Shown: positions 46,602 through 57,652, counted from the stretch's first letter. The stretch: 64,000 nucleotides of DNA from Rhizobium indicum (GCF_005862305.2 NZ_CP054021.1:558001-622000), one strand, 5' to 3'. A program made the numbers and translations. Notes: generated by a model from the sequence alone, not told the origin.

Positions 46602-46793
46602 TTACTTCGTTTCGTCGGCCTTGTGATCGACGGTCTTTGCCGTATCCGGCGCGTCTTCGTCCGTCATGCCCTTCTTGAAGCTCTTGATGCCCTTGGCAAC
46701 GTCGCCCATCAGTTCCGGAATCTTGCCACGACCGAACAACAACAGCACGATGACCAGAACGATCAACCAGTGCCACATGCTAAAACCACCCAT
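46602..46793 (-). CDS. tatA: Sec-independent translocase subunit TatA
   Basis: 63 aa. Membrane segment [26 protein letters not shown], the [10 protein letters not shown] hinge and an amphipathic helix, then an acidic tail. 51 bp upstream of tatB, so tatABC is one unit. Confidence 0.95.
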   Translation of the reverse strand: MGGFSMWHWLIVLVIVLLLFGRGKIPELMGDVAKGIKSFKKGMTDEDAPDTAKTVDHKADETK

Positions 46794-46975
46794 TACGCTA
46801 ACTCCCTGTTTCTATGTTCCCACGATGTAAGGATTTCCGACACCGTTTCCAACATCACGCCCTTTGAACTGCGCTTAATGTCACGGTATCGCCCTTTATG
46901 ACAAGCCATTGACCCGCCGAAAAGTGCTGGCTCCATTGTTTTCGCCATGCATGGCAAAAGCAAGACGCAAGCCCC

Positions 46976-47692
46976 TCAATCTTCAGAGGTGCCGCGTGGC
47001 GCCAGCAACCCCAGTTCCTCGAGGTCCATCTGGGTGATCGGGTCTTCGTCCTCGGTCAGTTCGTCGTTCATCAACGGCGAGGGAATATTGAAGTTTGCCG
47101 GAATGCGGCCCGACAGCAAGCCCGCTCCCTTCAACTCTTCGAGACCGGGCAGGTCACGCAGCTCTTCGAGACCGAAATGATCGAGGAAATCGCGTGTCGT
47201 GCCCAATGTCACCGGCCGGCCCGGCGTGCGCCGGCGACCACGGAACCGAACCCAGCCAGCTTCCATCAGCACGTCGAGCGTGCCGCGCGAGGTCTGGACG
47301 CCGCGGATATCCTCGATTTCGGCACGCGTCACCGGCTGGTGATAGGCGATGATCGCCAGCACTTCCAGTGCGGCGCGCGAAAGCTTCTTCACCTCATTGT
47401 CATCACGGCGGATGACGAAGGACAGGTCGGCGGCAGTGCGGAAGGCCCATGCTCCTTCGACCTGCACGAGATTGACGCCGCGCGGCGCATATTGCTCCTT
47501 CAGGCGCAGCATGATCGCATGCACGTCGGTATTCTCAGGCAGGCGCTCGGCGAGGAAGCCTTCGGAGACCGGCTGCGAGGAGGCGAAGACCAGCGCCTCG
47601 GCGATGCGCTCGGCCTCGATCTCGGCCTGCAGGTCGCGGCTCCTGTCTTCGAAATTGCCTTCGAAATCCTCTTCGCCCTTCAGATCGATCAA
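46976..47692 (-). CDS. scpB: Segregation and condensation protein B
   Basis: 238 aa, ScpB winged-helix protein of the SMC-ScpAB condensin. Signature regions AEALVFASSQPVSEGFLAERLP, SRAALEVLAIIAYHQPVTRAEIEDIRGV and RPVTLGTTRDFLDHFGLEELRDLPGL. It overlaps scpA by 4 bp. Confidence 0.95.
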   Translation of the reverse strand: MIDLKGEEDFEGNFEDRSRDLQAEIEAERIAEALVFASSQPVSEGFLAERLPENTDVHAIMLRLKEQYAPRGVNLVQVEGAWAFRTAADLSFVIRRDDNEVKKLSRAALEVLAIIAYHQPVTRAEIEDIRGVQTSRGTLDVLMEAGWVRFRGRRRTPGRPVTLGTTRDFLDHFGLEELRDLPGLEELKGAGLLSGRIPANFNIPSPLMNDELTEDEDPITQMDLEELGLLAPRGTSED

Positions 47693-48546
47693 GCCGGCCG
47701 CTCCTGTTCGACCACCTGCAGCGTGGCATGTTTCGGACCGCGGCGCATGTATATCGGCTGAAAGGCGCCGTCCTGGCGGATTTCGAGTTTGCCCTCGCGC
47801 ACCAGCTCCAGCGAGGCGGCAAAGGCGCTGGCGATTGCCGTGACGCGTTCTTCGGGCGCTGCGAGATACCGCAGCAGATAATGCTCCATCGCCGTCCAGT
47901 CAGCGACCTCGCCGATCATCTGGGTCAGCAGCTCGCGGGCATCGGTCAGCGACCAGACGGTGCGCCGCTCAATCGTCACCTGGGTGACGGCGTGGCGCTG
48001 GCGTAGCGCCGCATAGGCGGTCAGGAGATCGTAAAGGCTCGCCGCATAAGCGGATTGCTGGCGATCGGGAATATGCTCGGGCGCGCCGCGCACGAAGATA
48101 TCGCGGCCGAGGCGATTGCGGTTGACGAGGCCGTCTGCAGCCTGGCGCATAGCTTCGAGGCGTTTCAGGCGGAAGGCGAGCGTTGCCGCCAGCTCCTCGC
48201 CGGAAGGGCCGTCATCCTTGGCCTGCTGAGGAATGAGCAGCTTCGACTTGAGATAGGCAAGCCAGGCTGCCATGACGAGGTAATCGGCGGCAAGCTCGAT
48301 GCGGATACGCCGGGCGCTTTCGATGAACAGCAGATATTGCTCGGCGAGCGCCAGCACCGAAATGCGCGACAGATCGACCTTCTGGTTGCGGGCGAGATAG
48401 AGCAACAGGTCGAGCGGACCTTCGAAGCCGGCGACGTCGATCACCAGCGCCGGCTCGTGGCTGGCGCGCTCAGCTCCGTTATCCTGCCACAGCTTGTCCA
48501 TCGGCGTTGCCGCCTGTGGACGTTCCGTGCCCTTGACCGTGTTCAC
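47689..48546 (-). CDS. scpA: Segregation and condensation protein A
   Basis: 285 aa kleisin. The N-terminal motif FEGPLDLLLYLARNQKVDLSRISVLALAEQYL binds the SMC neck. The operon order nagZ-scpA-scpB with tat genes further on is common in Rhizobiales. Confidence 0.94.
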   Translation of the reverse strand: MNTVKGTERPQAATPMDKLWQDNGAERASHEPALVIDVAGFEGPLDLLLYLARNQKVDLSRISVLALAEQYLLFIESARRIRIELAADYLVMAAWLAYLKSKLLIPQQAKDDGPSGEELAATLAFRLKRLEAMRQAADGLVNRNRLGRDIFVRGAPEHIPDRQQSAYAASLYDLLTAYAALRQRHAVTQVTIERRTVWSLTDARELLTQMIGEVADWTAMEHYLLRYLAAPEERVTAIASAFAASLELVREGKLEIRQDGAFQPIYMRRGPKHATLQVVEQERPA

Positions 48547-48564
48547 CTAGCTGCTCCCTTACGA

Positions 48565-49578
48565 TCAGACCGTCGCAAACATCGCTTCGAATTCCGCCCT
48601 CAATTCCGCTTCATCGGCGGTATCCGGCGCCGCGAAGCCTGCTTCCACCGCTTTTGCGCGGGCAAGCGATATGCCGGCAAGCGACGGAACATTTGCCACG
48701 ACATCTAACATCTCGTCCATATTACCGTTGCAATGCAGCACGATATCGCATCCGCCTGCAATGATATTCGCCGCACGTTCACCGATCGTGCCAGCAAGAG
48801 CGTTCATCGAGCTGTCGTCGGAGAGCAGCAGACCGTTAAAGCCGATGTGCTCGCGGATGATGCCGTCGATCACCATGCGCGAGGTCGTCGCCGGATTGTC
48901 CGGGTCGATGACGGCGAAAACGACGTGGCAGGTCATGGCCATCAACTCGTCCTTCATTGCGACAAAGGGCGGGAAGTCATGGAGCTCCAGCTCATCGCGC
49001 GAGACGGTGACGACAGGCAGCTCCAGATGTGAATCGGCAAAGCCGCGACCGTGGCCGGGCATATGCTTCATCACAGGCAACAGGCCGCCGGCCTTCAGCC
49101 CCTCGGCAGCCGCCCGGCCCATCGCGATGACGGTCTGCGGATCGCCACCATAGGCGCGGTCGCCGATGACGTTGCTGCTGCCCTCGACCGGCACATCAAG
49201 CACTGGCAGGCAATCGACATCGATGCCGAGGCTCGAAAGATCGAAGGCGTGCAACCGCGACATCAGCCAGGCGGCGCGCAGGCCGAGTGCGCGATCGCGG
49301 CGATAGAGATCGCCGAGCGCATGGCCGGAAGGATAACGCGCCAGGACGGGTGGGCGGATGCGCTGGACGCGGCCGCCCTCCTGGTCGATCAGCACCGGCG
49401 CATGCCAGCCGACGCTATCGCGCAGTTCGGCGACGAGATCGGCGATCTGCCGTGCTTCGGAGATGTTGCGCCCGAAGAGGATGAAGCCCCAAGGTCGCTC
49501 GCCCCGGTAAAAGGCTTTCTCTTCGGATGTGAGGGCAAGGCCGCTGCAGCCAAGGATCATCGCTTTTGATTCGGTCAT
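48565..49578 (-). CDS. nagZ: Beta-N-acetylhexosaminidase (GH3)
   Basis: 337 aa from the ATG at 49578. Cytosolic GH3 glycosidase that removes GlcNAc from recycled muropeptides. Signature MKHMPGHGRGFADSHLELP contains the catalytic His/Asp loop, LIDQEGGRVQRIRPP the substrate loop, and DDSSMNAL a conserved aspartate. It lies just before scpA, 18 bp apart. Confidence 0.95.
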   Translation of the reverse strand: MTESKAMILGCSGLALTSEEKAFYRGERPWGFILFGRNISEARQIADLVAELRDSVGWHAPVLIDQEGGRVQRIRPPVLARYPSGHALGDLYRRDRALGLRAAWLMSRLHAFDLSSLGIDVDCLPVLDVPVEGSSNVIGDRAYGGDPQTVIAMGRAAAEGLKAGGLLPVMKHMPGHGRGFADSHLELPVVTVSRDELELHDFPPFVAMKDELMAMTCHVVFAVIDPDNPATTSRMVIDGIIREHIGFNGLLLSDDSSMNALAGTIGERAANIIAGGCDIVLHCNGNMDEMLDVVANVPSLAGISLARAKAVEAGFAAPDTADEAELRAEFEAMFATV

Positions 49579-49634
49579 ATCCGAATCATAGACCGCGCCC
49601 GGCCAAATGCGAGCAAGGTCGGGCGCGATGCACA

Positions 49635-49670
49635 AAAAAGAGCGGCGGACCGATCCGGCCCGCCGCTCTT
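49635..49670 (-). terminator. Rho-independent terminator of the SPOR gene
   Basis: Minus strand AAGAGCGGCGG ... CCGCCGCTCTT (49639-49670) followed by TTTTG; 18 bp after the SPOR stop. Confidence 0.9.
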
Positions 49671-49688
49671 ATATTCAAAGACGCGATC

Positions 49689-52600
49689 CTACCTGGAGAT
49701 CAGGCAGCTTCCACCCACTGCGCGATACTGTTCGCAGAGTGCTGCGGCCTCATCCTTGGAACCGGCCGGTATGCGGACACGGTAGAAAGTGCCCTTGCCG
49801 GCGATATCGGCCCTGCGGATCTCGTGGCTGCGGCCGCCGAGCACGCTGGCGAATTTCTTCGACAGGTTGGCATAGGATTTGGTCGCCTCGTCTTCCGACG
49901 GCAGCGAGGCGATCTGGATGCCGTAGCCGCCGGCGGATGCGGCCTGCTGCGGCTTTGCGGCGACGGGTGCTGCGACGGCGACCTCCGTCGTCTTCGGCTG
50001 CTGTGCGGTCGGGCGGACATTGCCCTTCTCGGTCACTGTGCCGACAACGTTGACGGGCTGATCGACCGGACGGGCGGTCGGAATCGGAGCGGTATCGGCA
50101 ATCCCCGAGGTTTTGACCGGGCGCACCGGCGGAGCGACCGGGGCGGGATTTGCGGACTGCGCGTCGGCACTGCCGGCGAGCGGCGGCTGTACCGGCGCGG
50201 TTTCGACGGGGGCTGCAGAACGCGCATCGGCGGAAGCAACCTCGGCGCTTGCCGGGAAGCTTGCGGCCGTTCCACCGACGGGAGGTGCAGCCGGGGTCGA
50301 TTGCGCGGACGGGGTCGACGGAGCCGTCAACGCCGGCTGAGCTGGCGGCATCGGCTGGGCCGACGGCGTTGCCTGGGCAGACTGTGTCGCCTGGTCAGAC
50401 GGCGTCGGCTCTTCGACGGGCGCCGATTCCTCGCGGGCGACCAACGTACCGTCAGGCTTGACGATCATCGTGCGGACCTTGCGCGGCGAAACGGACGGCG
50501 TCTTGTCGGTGTCGGTTGCCGAAGCGTTGTCGGCGCTGTCCTGGGTTGGCAGCAGACGCGGATCCTCCGTCTCACCGACCGCAGTCGGCGTGACCTGATC
50601 GTCGACGCTGGCGTTCTCGTCGTCCTCGGGCAGCGCTTCCGGTGTCAGCGTGCGCTGGACCACATCGACGGGCGCCTCATCGGAAGAAACGAGCGCCTTC
50701 TGCTTCGGCTCTTCGGCAGAACCCGCAACGCGGTCGTAGACCGCCTTATCCTGGTTCGGCACGGTCTTGCCGCCAGGATTTTCCGGAACGACCTTGACCG
50801 GTTCCTTGTCGGCGGTGATCACGCGCGGCTCGCCGGACGCGACAATGCCGAGCCCCTCGCCGTTCCAGACGGAGGAATAGACGCCATAGCCGACGCCGGC
50901 AAAGACCACGAGCACGACGGCCCCGGCAAGCAACTGGCGCATCGATCGGGCGCGGCTGAAATCAGCGGCCTGGCTTGCCGATTCGATGCGGACCTCGGAG
51001 GTCTCGCGGCGCTCGACCGGCTCGCGCACGCTGCGGCGGAAATCTTCCTCCAGCGCCCGTTCGAAATCATCGAGGCCATCGGCAATGGTGGGCTTGACCG
51101 GCTGTGCAGCGGCGGCGGCCGTATCCCGGACCGGCGTCGGCGTTTGCCGCGGTTTGGCCGGTTCAAAGAAGCTGGCAATCTCGGCGTCGAGATCGAAATC
51201 GAAATCCGCGGATTTCGCGACCGGCGCGGGCTGCTCGACCGGCGGCAGCGCCGGCACGTGCATGTCGTCGACGGCCTCGGGACGATCCTCCGGATCGGAG
51301 ATCATCGCCGGATCGAATGGCAGGTCTTCGGTCGATTCGGAGACAGGCGTCCAGTTGAAAGCCGGAGCCGGAGCTTGAGCCTGTGGCTCGGGAACGAAGG
51401 CCGGAGCGGACCGTGCAGGAGCGGCTGCAGCCTGCTCAAAAGCAGGAGCCGGCGGCTCAGGAGCAAAAACCGGAGCGGGGCGAGGAGCGACGGCAGCCGC
51501 CTGCTGGGGAGCAGGGGCCGGCGGCTCAGGCTGCGGTGCGGGCTCGGACGGCTCGGAGAAATCGAGATCGGTCAGTTCCAGCTCGATGCCGGCAAGATCC
51601 AGCTCGAAATCATGGCCGGCGAAGGGGTCGTCGGCTTCCGATACCGGCTGCGGCGCAGGCGAATATGTCGCTGCGGCAGGCTGAGGCGCAACGACCTCGG
51701 CAAGCTGCGGCGCGATCGGCCTTGCGGCTTCGACAGCATAGACAGGGGCCAGCTCGACCGGAGCAGACCGGACGGGTGCTGCGGCGAGCGGTGCGGGCGC
51801 GATCACCTTGGGCTCGACGGGTGCGGCGGTCACGGGGGTGGCGGGAACGGGCGCTGCCTCGATCGATGCGGGTTGCGGCGAGACGGGCGCCGGGGTGGCA
51901 CGTTGCGGCACCGGATAACGCGAGACGTCGGCGAGCAGATCGTCGAGATCGAATGTGCCGGCGGTGTGCGGAACATCAGGCACGACCTCGGTCAGGGCGG
52001 CATCGGCCTGGATCTCGCCTTCGACGGCGGCGGCGATGAGATCGAAACCGGCGTCGGACCCGAAGTCCTCCAGCTCTTCCTCGACTTCGACGAATTCTTC
52101 GGCCTCGGCGGTCTCTTCCGGCGCGATCACCTCATCATGGCGATCGAGTTCGGCGGGAAAGCCAAGTGAAGAAGAAGCGGATTCGAATTCTTCGGAAGGC
52201 TCGACAGCGGCGACAAGCGCCGGCGGCTCGATGACAGGTTGAGGCTCGACCACAGGAAGATCGGCGGATGGTGCTTCAGCAACCGGTGCGGAGACAGCTT
52301 CGACCACAGGCTCCGGCAAAACAACCGGCTCCTCGCGCCTCGGGGCATGGAAATTGGCAAGCGGCAGCCTGATGCTGGCAGCCGACCATTGCGGCGCCTT
52401 GGTGGGCTGCGCCAGCGAAGAGACCGGTGCTGCGCCGATCGACAGCTCAAGCTCCTCGATCAGGTCGCGCGCACCGCCGAAGACCGTTTGCACCGACGCG
52501 TCGGGCTCGGGAGAAAGCTGCTCCGCCCAGTCGGCAGCAGATGCGTCCCCATTCCCTGCGGCGGGCAAAGCTACTTCTTCTTCAGCCTCGACGGGGGCGA

Positions 52601-52931
52601 CAGAAACCGGCTCAGGAGCCTCCGCATGTTCGGCAGCGGGAGAAGCGTCGAGAACGGGCTCGACGTAATCTTCAGGAGTGACATCATCAGAGATCGACTC
52701 GGCGGGCCGGTCGAGCTCTGCGAGCGGACGTGGCGAGTCGTAGCGGTCGAACTCGCGCCCAAGCTCGTCCTCGAGATCGAGGGCTGGCTCGCGCCGTGCG
52801 GTCTCCGTCACCGTATTCGCTGCAACACGCGGCTCGAAGCCGACGATACGGGCCAGTTCAGCCAACGGATCGTCGTCTGCAAACAGATCGTTTTTTCCGC
52901 GCGTATCATACGCAAGTTGTTTATCAGCCAT
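49689..52931 (-). CDS. Large SPOR-domain membrane protein
   Basis: 1080 aa from the ATG at 52931. A long acidic, Pro/Ala/Glu-rich N-terminal region (probably cytoplasmic and disordered) is followed by one membrane segment near residue 665 (LLAGAVVLVVFAGVGYGVYSS), another Pro/Ala-rich region, and a C-terminal SPOR domain (GYGIQIASLPSEDEATKSYANL to SCLISR). SPOR domains bind denuded peptidoglycan at division sites, so it is probably a divisome or septal protein. The cytoplasmic part is unusually long for the family. Confidence 0.9.
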   Translation of the reverse strand: MADKQLAYDTRGKNDLFADDDPLAELARIVGFEPRVAANTVTETARREPALDLEDELGREFDRYDSPRPLAELDRPAESISDDVTPEDYVEPVLDASPAAEHAEAPEPVSVAPVEAEEEVALPAAGNGDASAADWAEQLSPEPDASVQTVFGGARDLIEELELSIGAAPVSSLAQPTKAPQWSAASIRLPLANFHAPRREEPVVLPEPVVEAVSAPVAEAPSADLPVVEPQPVIEPPALVAAVEPSEEFESASSSLGFPAELDRHDEVIAPEETAEAEEFVEVEEELEDFGSDAGFDLIAAAVEGEIQADAALTEVVPDVPHTAGTFDLDDLLADVSRYPVPQRATPAPVSPQPASIEAAPVPATPVTAAPVEPKVIAPAPLAAAPVRSAPVELAPVYAVEAARPIAPQLAEVVAPQPAAATYSPAPQPVSEADDPFAGHDFELDLAGIELELTDLDFSEPSEPAPQPEPPAPAPQQAAAVAPRPAPVFAPEPPAPAFEQAAAAPARSAPAFVPEPQAQAPAPAFNWTPVSESTEDLPFDPAMISDPEDRPEAVDDMHVPALPPVEQPAPVAKSADFDFDLDAEIASFFEPAKPRQTPTPVRDTAAAAAQPVKPTIADGLDDFERALEEDFRRSVREPVERRETSEVRIESASQAADFSRARSMRQLLAGAVVLVVFAGVGYGVYSSVWNGEGLGIVASGEPRVITADKEPVKVVPENPGGKTVPNQDKAVYDRVAGSAEEPKQKALVSSDEAPVDVVQRTLTPEALPEDDENASVDDQVTPTAVGETEDPRLLPTQDSADNASATDTDKTPSVSPRKVRTMIVKPDGTLVAREESAPVEEPTPSDQATQSAQATPSAQPMPPAQPALTAPSTPSAQSTPAAPPVGGTAASFPASAEVASADARSAAPVETAPVQPPLAGSADAQSANPAPVAPPVRPVKTSGIADTAPIPTARPVDQPVNVVGTVTEKGNVRPTAQQPKTTEVAVAAPVAAKPQQAASAGGYGIQIASLPSEDEATKSYANLSKKFASVLGGRSHEIRRADIAGKGTFYRVRIPAGSKDEAAALCEQYRAVGGSCLISR

Positions 52932-52993
52932 GCCTATTCCCACTCGCAAACGCCAACGCTCAAATGCCAGCGCATTGTGGGGAAATGGTGACG

Positions 52994-54751
52994 TTATCGC
53001 ATTTCGTCCGGTGCGGCAGTGCCTGTAATGGCAAGTCCCGACTTCAAAACCGACGCGACGGCGTACACCAGCCCAAGTCTGGCAATACTTGATTCTCGGT
53101 TTTTATCATTAACAAATCGTAATTCCGGCTGATCTTTACCTTTGTTCCAATGCGCGTGGAAGGAACTGGCGAGGTCGTAGAGGTAAAAAGCGATACGATG
53201 CGGCTCCTGCGACTGGGCCGCCGCCTCGACGATACGCGGGAATTCAGCGAGCTTGGCAACAAGCTGCAATTCGGCCGGATCGCCAATGCCTGCAACGGTT
53301 TTCGCCAGTTTCTCGTGGGAGACATCGAGGTCGGGAAAAGCCTCCCTCGCCTGCCGGAAGACCGACATGCAGCGAGCATGCGCATACTGCACATAAAAAA
53401 CAGGATTATCTTTCGACTGTTCGGTCACTTTGGCGAAATCGAAGTCGAGCGGCTCGGAATTCTTGCGATAAAGCATCATAAACCGGACCGAATCACGGCC
53501 GACTTCTTCGACGACGTCCCGAAGCGTGACGAAATCGCCCGAGCGTTTCGACATCTTCACCGGCTCGCCGTTGCGATAGAGCTTGACGAGCTGGCAGAGC
53601 AGCACTGTCAGCTTCGCCTTACCATCCGAAACGCCGCGTGCAACCGCTTCCAGGCGCTTGACGTAGCCGCCGTGGTCGGCGCCGAGCACATAGATCATCT
53701 CGTCGAAACCGCGGTCGAACTTGTTCTTGAAGTAGGCGACGTCGGCGGCGAAATAGGTGTAGGAGCCGTCCGACTTGATCAGCGGCCGGTCGATATCGTC
53801 GCCCACCTCGGTCGAACGGAACAATGTCTGTTCGCGATCTTCCCAGTCCTCGGGAAGCTGGCCCTTCGGCGGCGGCAGCGTGCCCTTGTAGACATAGCCC
53901 TTGAAGGTCAGGTCGTTGATCGCCGTGCGGATCGCGGCTGCACCATTGGCATGCAGGGTGCGTTCGGAGAAGAAGACGTCGTGATGGACGTTCAGAGCCG
54001 CCAGATCCTCACGGATCATCACCATCATCGCATCAATGGTGCGATCCTTGACGATCGGCATCCATTGGTCTTCCGGCATGTTGTGCAGCCGCACGCCGTA
54101 ATCGGCGGCAAGCGACTGGCCGACGGGTACGAGATAGTCGCCGGGATAGAGACCCGAGGGGATTTCGCCGATCTTTTCGCCGAGCGCTTCGCGATAGCGC
54201 AGGAAGACGGAACGGGCGAGCACGTCAATCTGCGAGCCGGCATCGTTGATGTAATATTCCTTCTCGACGCCGTAACCGGCAAAAGCGAGCAGGTTGGCGA
54301 GCGCGTCGCCGACGACGGCGCCACGGCAATGGCCGACATGCATAGGGCCGGTCGGATTGGCCGAGACATATTCGACGTTGACCTTCTTGCCCTCGCCGAG
54401 CGCCGAGCGGCCGTAATCGGTGCCGGAGCCGATCATCGAGGCGAGCAGCCGCTGCCAGTAGCCGACGGCGAGACGGATGTTGATGAAGCCCGGCCCCGCG
54501 ACCGAGACATCGGCGACGTCGGCATCCTCCTTGAGCTTGGCGATGATGACGTCGGCCAGCGCGCGCGGATTGGTTCCGAGCGGTTTTGCCAGCACCATTG
54601 CGGCATTGGTCGCGACATCGCCATGGCTCGCGTCACGCGGCGGCTCGACGGTGATGCGGCCGAAATCGAGCTCGGATCGCTTTTCCCTGACCAGATCGAT
54701 CTGTTCAAGGGCGGTTTTGATCCTGGCTTCGAAGTCGGTAAAAAGGTTCAT
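52994..54751 (-). CDS. argS: Arginyl-tRNA synthetase
   Basis: 585 aa. Class I synthetase: HIGH-like [18 protein letters not shown] and KMSK-like [12 protein letters not shown] motifs, with the N-terminal Arg-tRNA recognition domain and the C-terminal DALR anticodon domain. Upstream of the SPOR gene by 60 bp. Confidence 0.97.
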   Translation of the reverse strand: MNLFTDFEARIKTALEQIDLVREKRSELDFGRITVEPPRDASHGDVATNAAMVLAKPLGTNPRALADVIIAKLKEDADVADVSVAGPGFINIRLAVGYWQRLLASMIGSGTDYGRSALGEGKKVNVEYVSANPTGPMHVGHCRGAVVGDALANLLAFAGYGVEKEYYINDAGSQIDVLARSVFLRYREALGEKIGEIPSGLYPGDYLVPVGQSLAADYGVRLHNMPEDQWMPIVKDRTIDAMMVMIREDLAALNVHHDVFFSERTLHANGAAAIRTAINDLTFKGYVYKGTLPPPKGQLPEDWEDREQTLFRSTEVGDDIDRPLIKSDGSYTYFAADVAYFKNKFDRGFDEMIYVLGADHGGYVKRLEAVARGVSDGKAKLTVLLCQLVKLYRNGEPVKMSKRSGDFVTLRDVVEEVGRDSVRFMMLYRKNSEPLDFDFAKVTEQSKDNPVFYVQYAHARCMSVFRQAREAFPDLDVSHEKLAKTVAGIGDPAELQLVAKLAEFPRIVEAAAQSQEPHRIAFYLYDLASSFHAHWNKGKDQPELRFVNDKNRESSIARLGLVYAVASVLKSGLAITGTAAPDEMR

Positions 54752-54816
54752 CGCACTCTTCCATGCATAGGCTGTGCCAAAGGCTCAAATCGGCCCTCGG
54801 CGTGGGCGACCGCTGC

Positions 54817-56034
54817 CTATCGCAAATCCGGAGTGTGGTCAAACAACCGCCTGTGGGCGCTGATGGCATATGTGTCGGTCATGCCGGCGAGATAATCGCC
54901 GACATGGCGGGCCTTCGGCGCATCGGACAGGCCGGCGATATGATCGACCCAGTAATGGCTCTGCATCTCCTTGGGATTGACCATGTAGGCGGCAAAGAGA
55001 TCGGTGACGATCTGGGCGGCACCGGCACGGATGCGCATGATATCGGGATTGCGGTAGATGCGTTTGAAGAGCATGGCCTTGATCTGCCTGTCGGTCTCGG
55101 CCATCCCCTCGGAAAAGGTGGCGATAACCCGGTCGGCAGCGCGGATGTCGGCCGCATTCTCAGGGCGGAGGAGCGACAGCCGCTGCTGCGCCACGCCAAT
55201 CACGTCCTCGACCATGCGGGTAATCTGGCGGCGCATGATCTCATGGGTGAAGCGGCTCGGCTCCAGATGTGGATATCTCGCCCTCACCTCGGCCATCAGC
55301 CCGGCAAGAAACGGGATTTCCTCCAGCATGTCGAAAGTCAGGTAGCCGGAGCGCAGGCCATCGTCGATATCGTGGGTATTATAGGCGATGTCGTCGGCGA
55401 TCGCCGCGACCTGGGCCTCAAGGCTGGCATAGGTTGCAAGCTCTAGATCGTGCAACTCGCAATAATCAAGGATCGGCTGCGGCACGGGACCGCGGGTGCC
55501 CACTCCATCAGCCGTCAGAAGGGGGCCATTGTGTTTGACGAGACCTTCGAGGCTTTCCCAGGTCAGGTTGATGCCGTCGAATTCGGCATAACGCCTCTCC
55601 AGTTTGGTCACGATGCGCAGCGATTGGGCGTTGTGATCGAAGCCGCCATAGGGTAGCAGCACCTCGTGCAGCGCGTCTTCGCCGGTATGACCGAACGGCG
55701 TATGGCCGAAATCGTGCACGAGCGCCACGCCTTCGGCCAGATCCTCGTCGAGCTTCAGGGCGCGGGCAAGCGCGCGGGCGATCTGGGCCACCTCGATCGT
55801 GTGCGTCAGCCGGGTGCGGTAATGATCGCCATCCTGGGCGATGAAGACCTGGGTCTTGTGCTTCAGCCGGCGGAAGGCGGTGGTGTGGACGATGCGGTCG
55901 CGGTCGCGCTGGAAATCGGAGCGCGTCGGGCTTCCGTCCTCCTGATAGAGCCGCCCGCGCGTCGTCCAGGGGTCGGCCGCATAGACCGCCCTCTCACTGC
56001 TGCCAAAACCCAAAGCACGCGTATCGATCGTCAT
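54817..56034 (-). CDS. dgt: Deoxyguanosinetriphosphate triphosphohydrolase-like protein
   Basis: 405 aa HD-domain phosphohydrolase. Metal residues in [20 protein letters not shown], and [19 protein letters not shown]; distal [17 protein letters not shown] block. Shorter than E. coli Dgt, the type 2 form in alphaproteobacteria. argS lies 65 bp downstream. Confidence 0.92.
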   Translation of the reverse strand: MTIDTRALGFGSSERAVYAADPWTTRGRLYQEDGSPTRSDFQRDRDRIVHTTAFRRLKHKTQVFIAQDGDHYRTRLTHTIEVAQIARALARALKLDEDLAEGVALVHDFGHTPFGHTGEDALHEVLLPYGGFDHNAQSLRIVTKLERRYAEFDGINLTWESLEGLVKHNGPLLTADGVGTRGPVPQPILDYCELHDLELATYASLEAQVAAIADDIAYNTHDIDDGLRSGYLTFDMLEEIPFLAGLMAEVRARYPHLEPSRFTHEIMRRQITRMVEDVIGVAQQRLSLLRPENAADIRAADRVIATFSEGMAETDRQIKAMLFKRIYRNPDIMRIRAGAAQIVTDLFAAYMVNPKEMQSHYWVDHIAGLSDAPKARHVGDYLAGMTDTYAISAHRRLFDHTPDLR

Positions 56035-56256
56035 TCTTCACCGTCATCCTGCATGTTGCCGCATCTGCCCATTGACGCCGCCTAACGCTCTTCATACCTA
56101 TAGCCCGATGAAACGGCAAAGAGGCGCTTTCTTAACCGCTTCGGCGCATCATCGCCTTTTCGCAGATATCATGGTAAGTTTCTTTGATATCAGGCATTTG
56201 AACATTCAAGTGCCAAAACCCATTCTCTCCGGATCTTGACCCCGGCAGGAGGAAAC

Positions 56257-56589
56257 ATGACGGATACGAGTGTAACCCTTTCAGATGCCGCGGCAAAGCG
56301 TATCGCTGCGATCGTCGGCGCCGAAACCGGCAAGAGCGCCTTGCGCGTTTCCGTCGAAGGCGGCGGCTGTTCGGGCTTTTCCTACAAGTTCGATCTTGCC
56401 GACGGTGCCGGCGACGACGACATCATCGTTGAAAAGAACGATGCCAAGGTGCTGATCGACAGCCTTTCCCTCGTTTATATGGCAGGCTCGGAGATCGACT
56501 TCGTCGACAATCTGCTTGGCCAATCCTTCCAGATCAAGAACCCGAATGCGGTGGCAAGCTGCGGCTGCGGCACCAGTTTCTCGATCTGA
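56257..56589 (+). CDS. erpA: Iron-sulfur cluster insertion protein
   Basis: 110 aa from the ATG at 56257, with AGGAGG just upstream. A-type carrier with three cluster cysteines: GGGCSGFSY and SCGCGTSF. It delivers Fe-S clusters to targets. Divergent from dgt. Confidence 0.93.
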   Translation: MTDTSVTLSDAAAKRIAAIVGAETGKSALRVSVEGGGCSGFSYKFDLADGAGDDDIIVEKNDAKVLIDSLSLVYMAGSEIDFVDNLLGQSFQIKNPNAVASCGCGTSFSI

Positions 56590-56690
56590 ACGTCTAAACG
56601 CACATACTCCCCATCAAACCGGCCGAAGAATTCCTTCCGGCCGGTTTATCGTCTTGTCCGGCGGCGAAAGACCGCGATAAAAGAAGCGCA

Positions 56691-56793
56691 CTGAAGCGCG
56701 CCGGATCGACACTGATTCATGCGGTGCGCTTTAGCTCTTTGTTTTTATGCCTGTCGTCTCCCAGGCCCGCTGCACACTTCTGGGCGACATGCA
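56691..56793 (+). repeat. RIME-like intergenic element
   Basis: CTGAAGCGCGCCGGATCGAC ... GCGGTGCGCTTTAG, then GCCTGTCGTCTCCCAGG ... TTCTGGGCGACATGCAT. It lies 23 bp before xth and is likely in its leader. Confidence 0.72.
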
Positions 56794-56815
56794 TTATACG
56801 GAACGGGACAGAGCC

Positions 56816-57607
56816 ATGAAGATCGCGACCTGGAACATTAACGGCGTCAAGGCGCGCATCGACAATCTCACGCAATGGCTGAAGGATTCCGATCCGGATA
56901 TCGTCTGCCTGCAGGAGATCAAGACGGTCGACGAAGGTTTCCCACGGCTGGAGATCGAGGCGCTCGGCTATCATGTCGAGACGCACGGCCAGAAGGGCTT
57001 CAATGGCGTCGCGATCCTCTCCAAGAGTTCACCTTTCGAAGTGAACCGCGGCCTGCCCGGCGATCCGCTGGACGAACAGGCGCGTTTCCTCGAAGCGGCG
57101 TTCACCCTGTCCGACTCGAGAATCCTGCGCGTCTGCTGCATCTACCTGCCCAACGGCAATCCTGTCGAAACGGAGAAATATCCCTACAAGCTCGCCTGGA
57201 TGGAGCGCCTGCAGACGTTCGCCACCGAACGGCTGGCCTATGAGGAGATGCTGATCCTTGCCGGCGATTACAACGTCATCCCGGAACCGCACGACTGCTT
57301 CGATCCCAAGGTCTGGGAAAACGATGCACTGTTTCTGCCGCAGACACGGGCGGCGTTCCGCAGGCTCGAAAATCTCGGGCTGACGGATGCGGTGCGCGCA
57401 ACGACGGATGCGACGCAGTTTTATTCCTTCTGGGATTATCAGGCCGGCGCCTGGCCGAAGAACAACGGCATCCGCATCGACCATCTGCTGCTGTCGCCGG
57501 AAGCTGCCGACCGGATGACGTCGGCTGCGATCGAAAAACATGTGCGAGCCTGGGAAAAGCCGTCCGACCACGTGCCTGTCATCGCCTATTTCAATTTCGC
57601 GGGCTGA
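56816..57607 (+). CDS. xth: Exodeoxyribonuclease III
   Basis: 263 aa from the ATG at 56816. AP endonuclease of the EEP family: KIATWNINGVKARID, LQEIKTVDEGFP, LAGDYNVIPEPHDC, RIDHLLLSP, and SDHVPVIAYF. Acts in base excision repair. Confidence 0.94.
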   Translation: MKIATWNINGVKARIDNLTQWLKDSDPDIVCLQEIKTVDEGFPRLEIEALGYHVETHGQKGFNGVAILSKSSPFEVNRGLPGDPLDEQARFLEAAFTLSDSRILRVCCIYLPNGNPVETEKYPYKLAWMERLQTFATERLAYEEMLILAGDYNVIPEPHDCFDPKVWENDALFLPQTRAAFRRLENLGLTDAVRATTDATQFYSFWDYQAGAWPKNNGIRIDHLLLSPEAADRMTSAAIEKHVRAWEKPSDHVPVIAYFNFAG

Positions 57608-57652
57608 GGCTTTCCGCCTACAGCTTCACGCCTCCGAATAGACTTGGGCCGC

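Noticed and set aside
49566..52169. 867-aa plus-strand frame opposite the SPOR gene
   Set aside because: Arg/Gly-rich shadow of the Pro/Ala-rich SPOR coding sequence.
53150..54895. 581-aa plus-strand frame opposite argS
   Set aside because: Shadow of argS.
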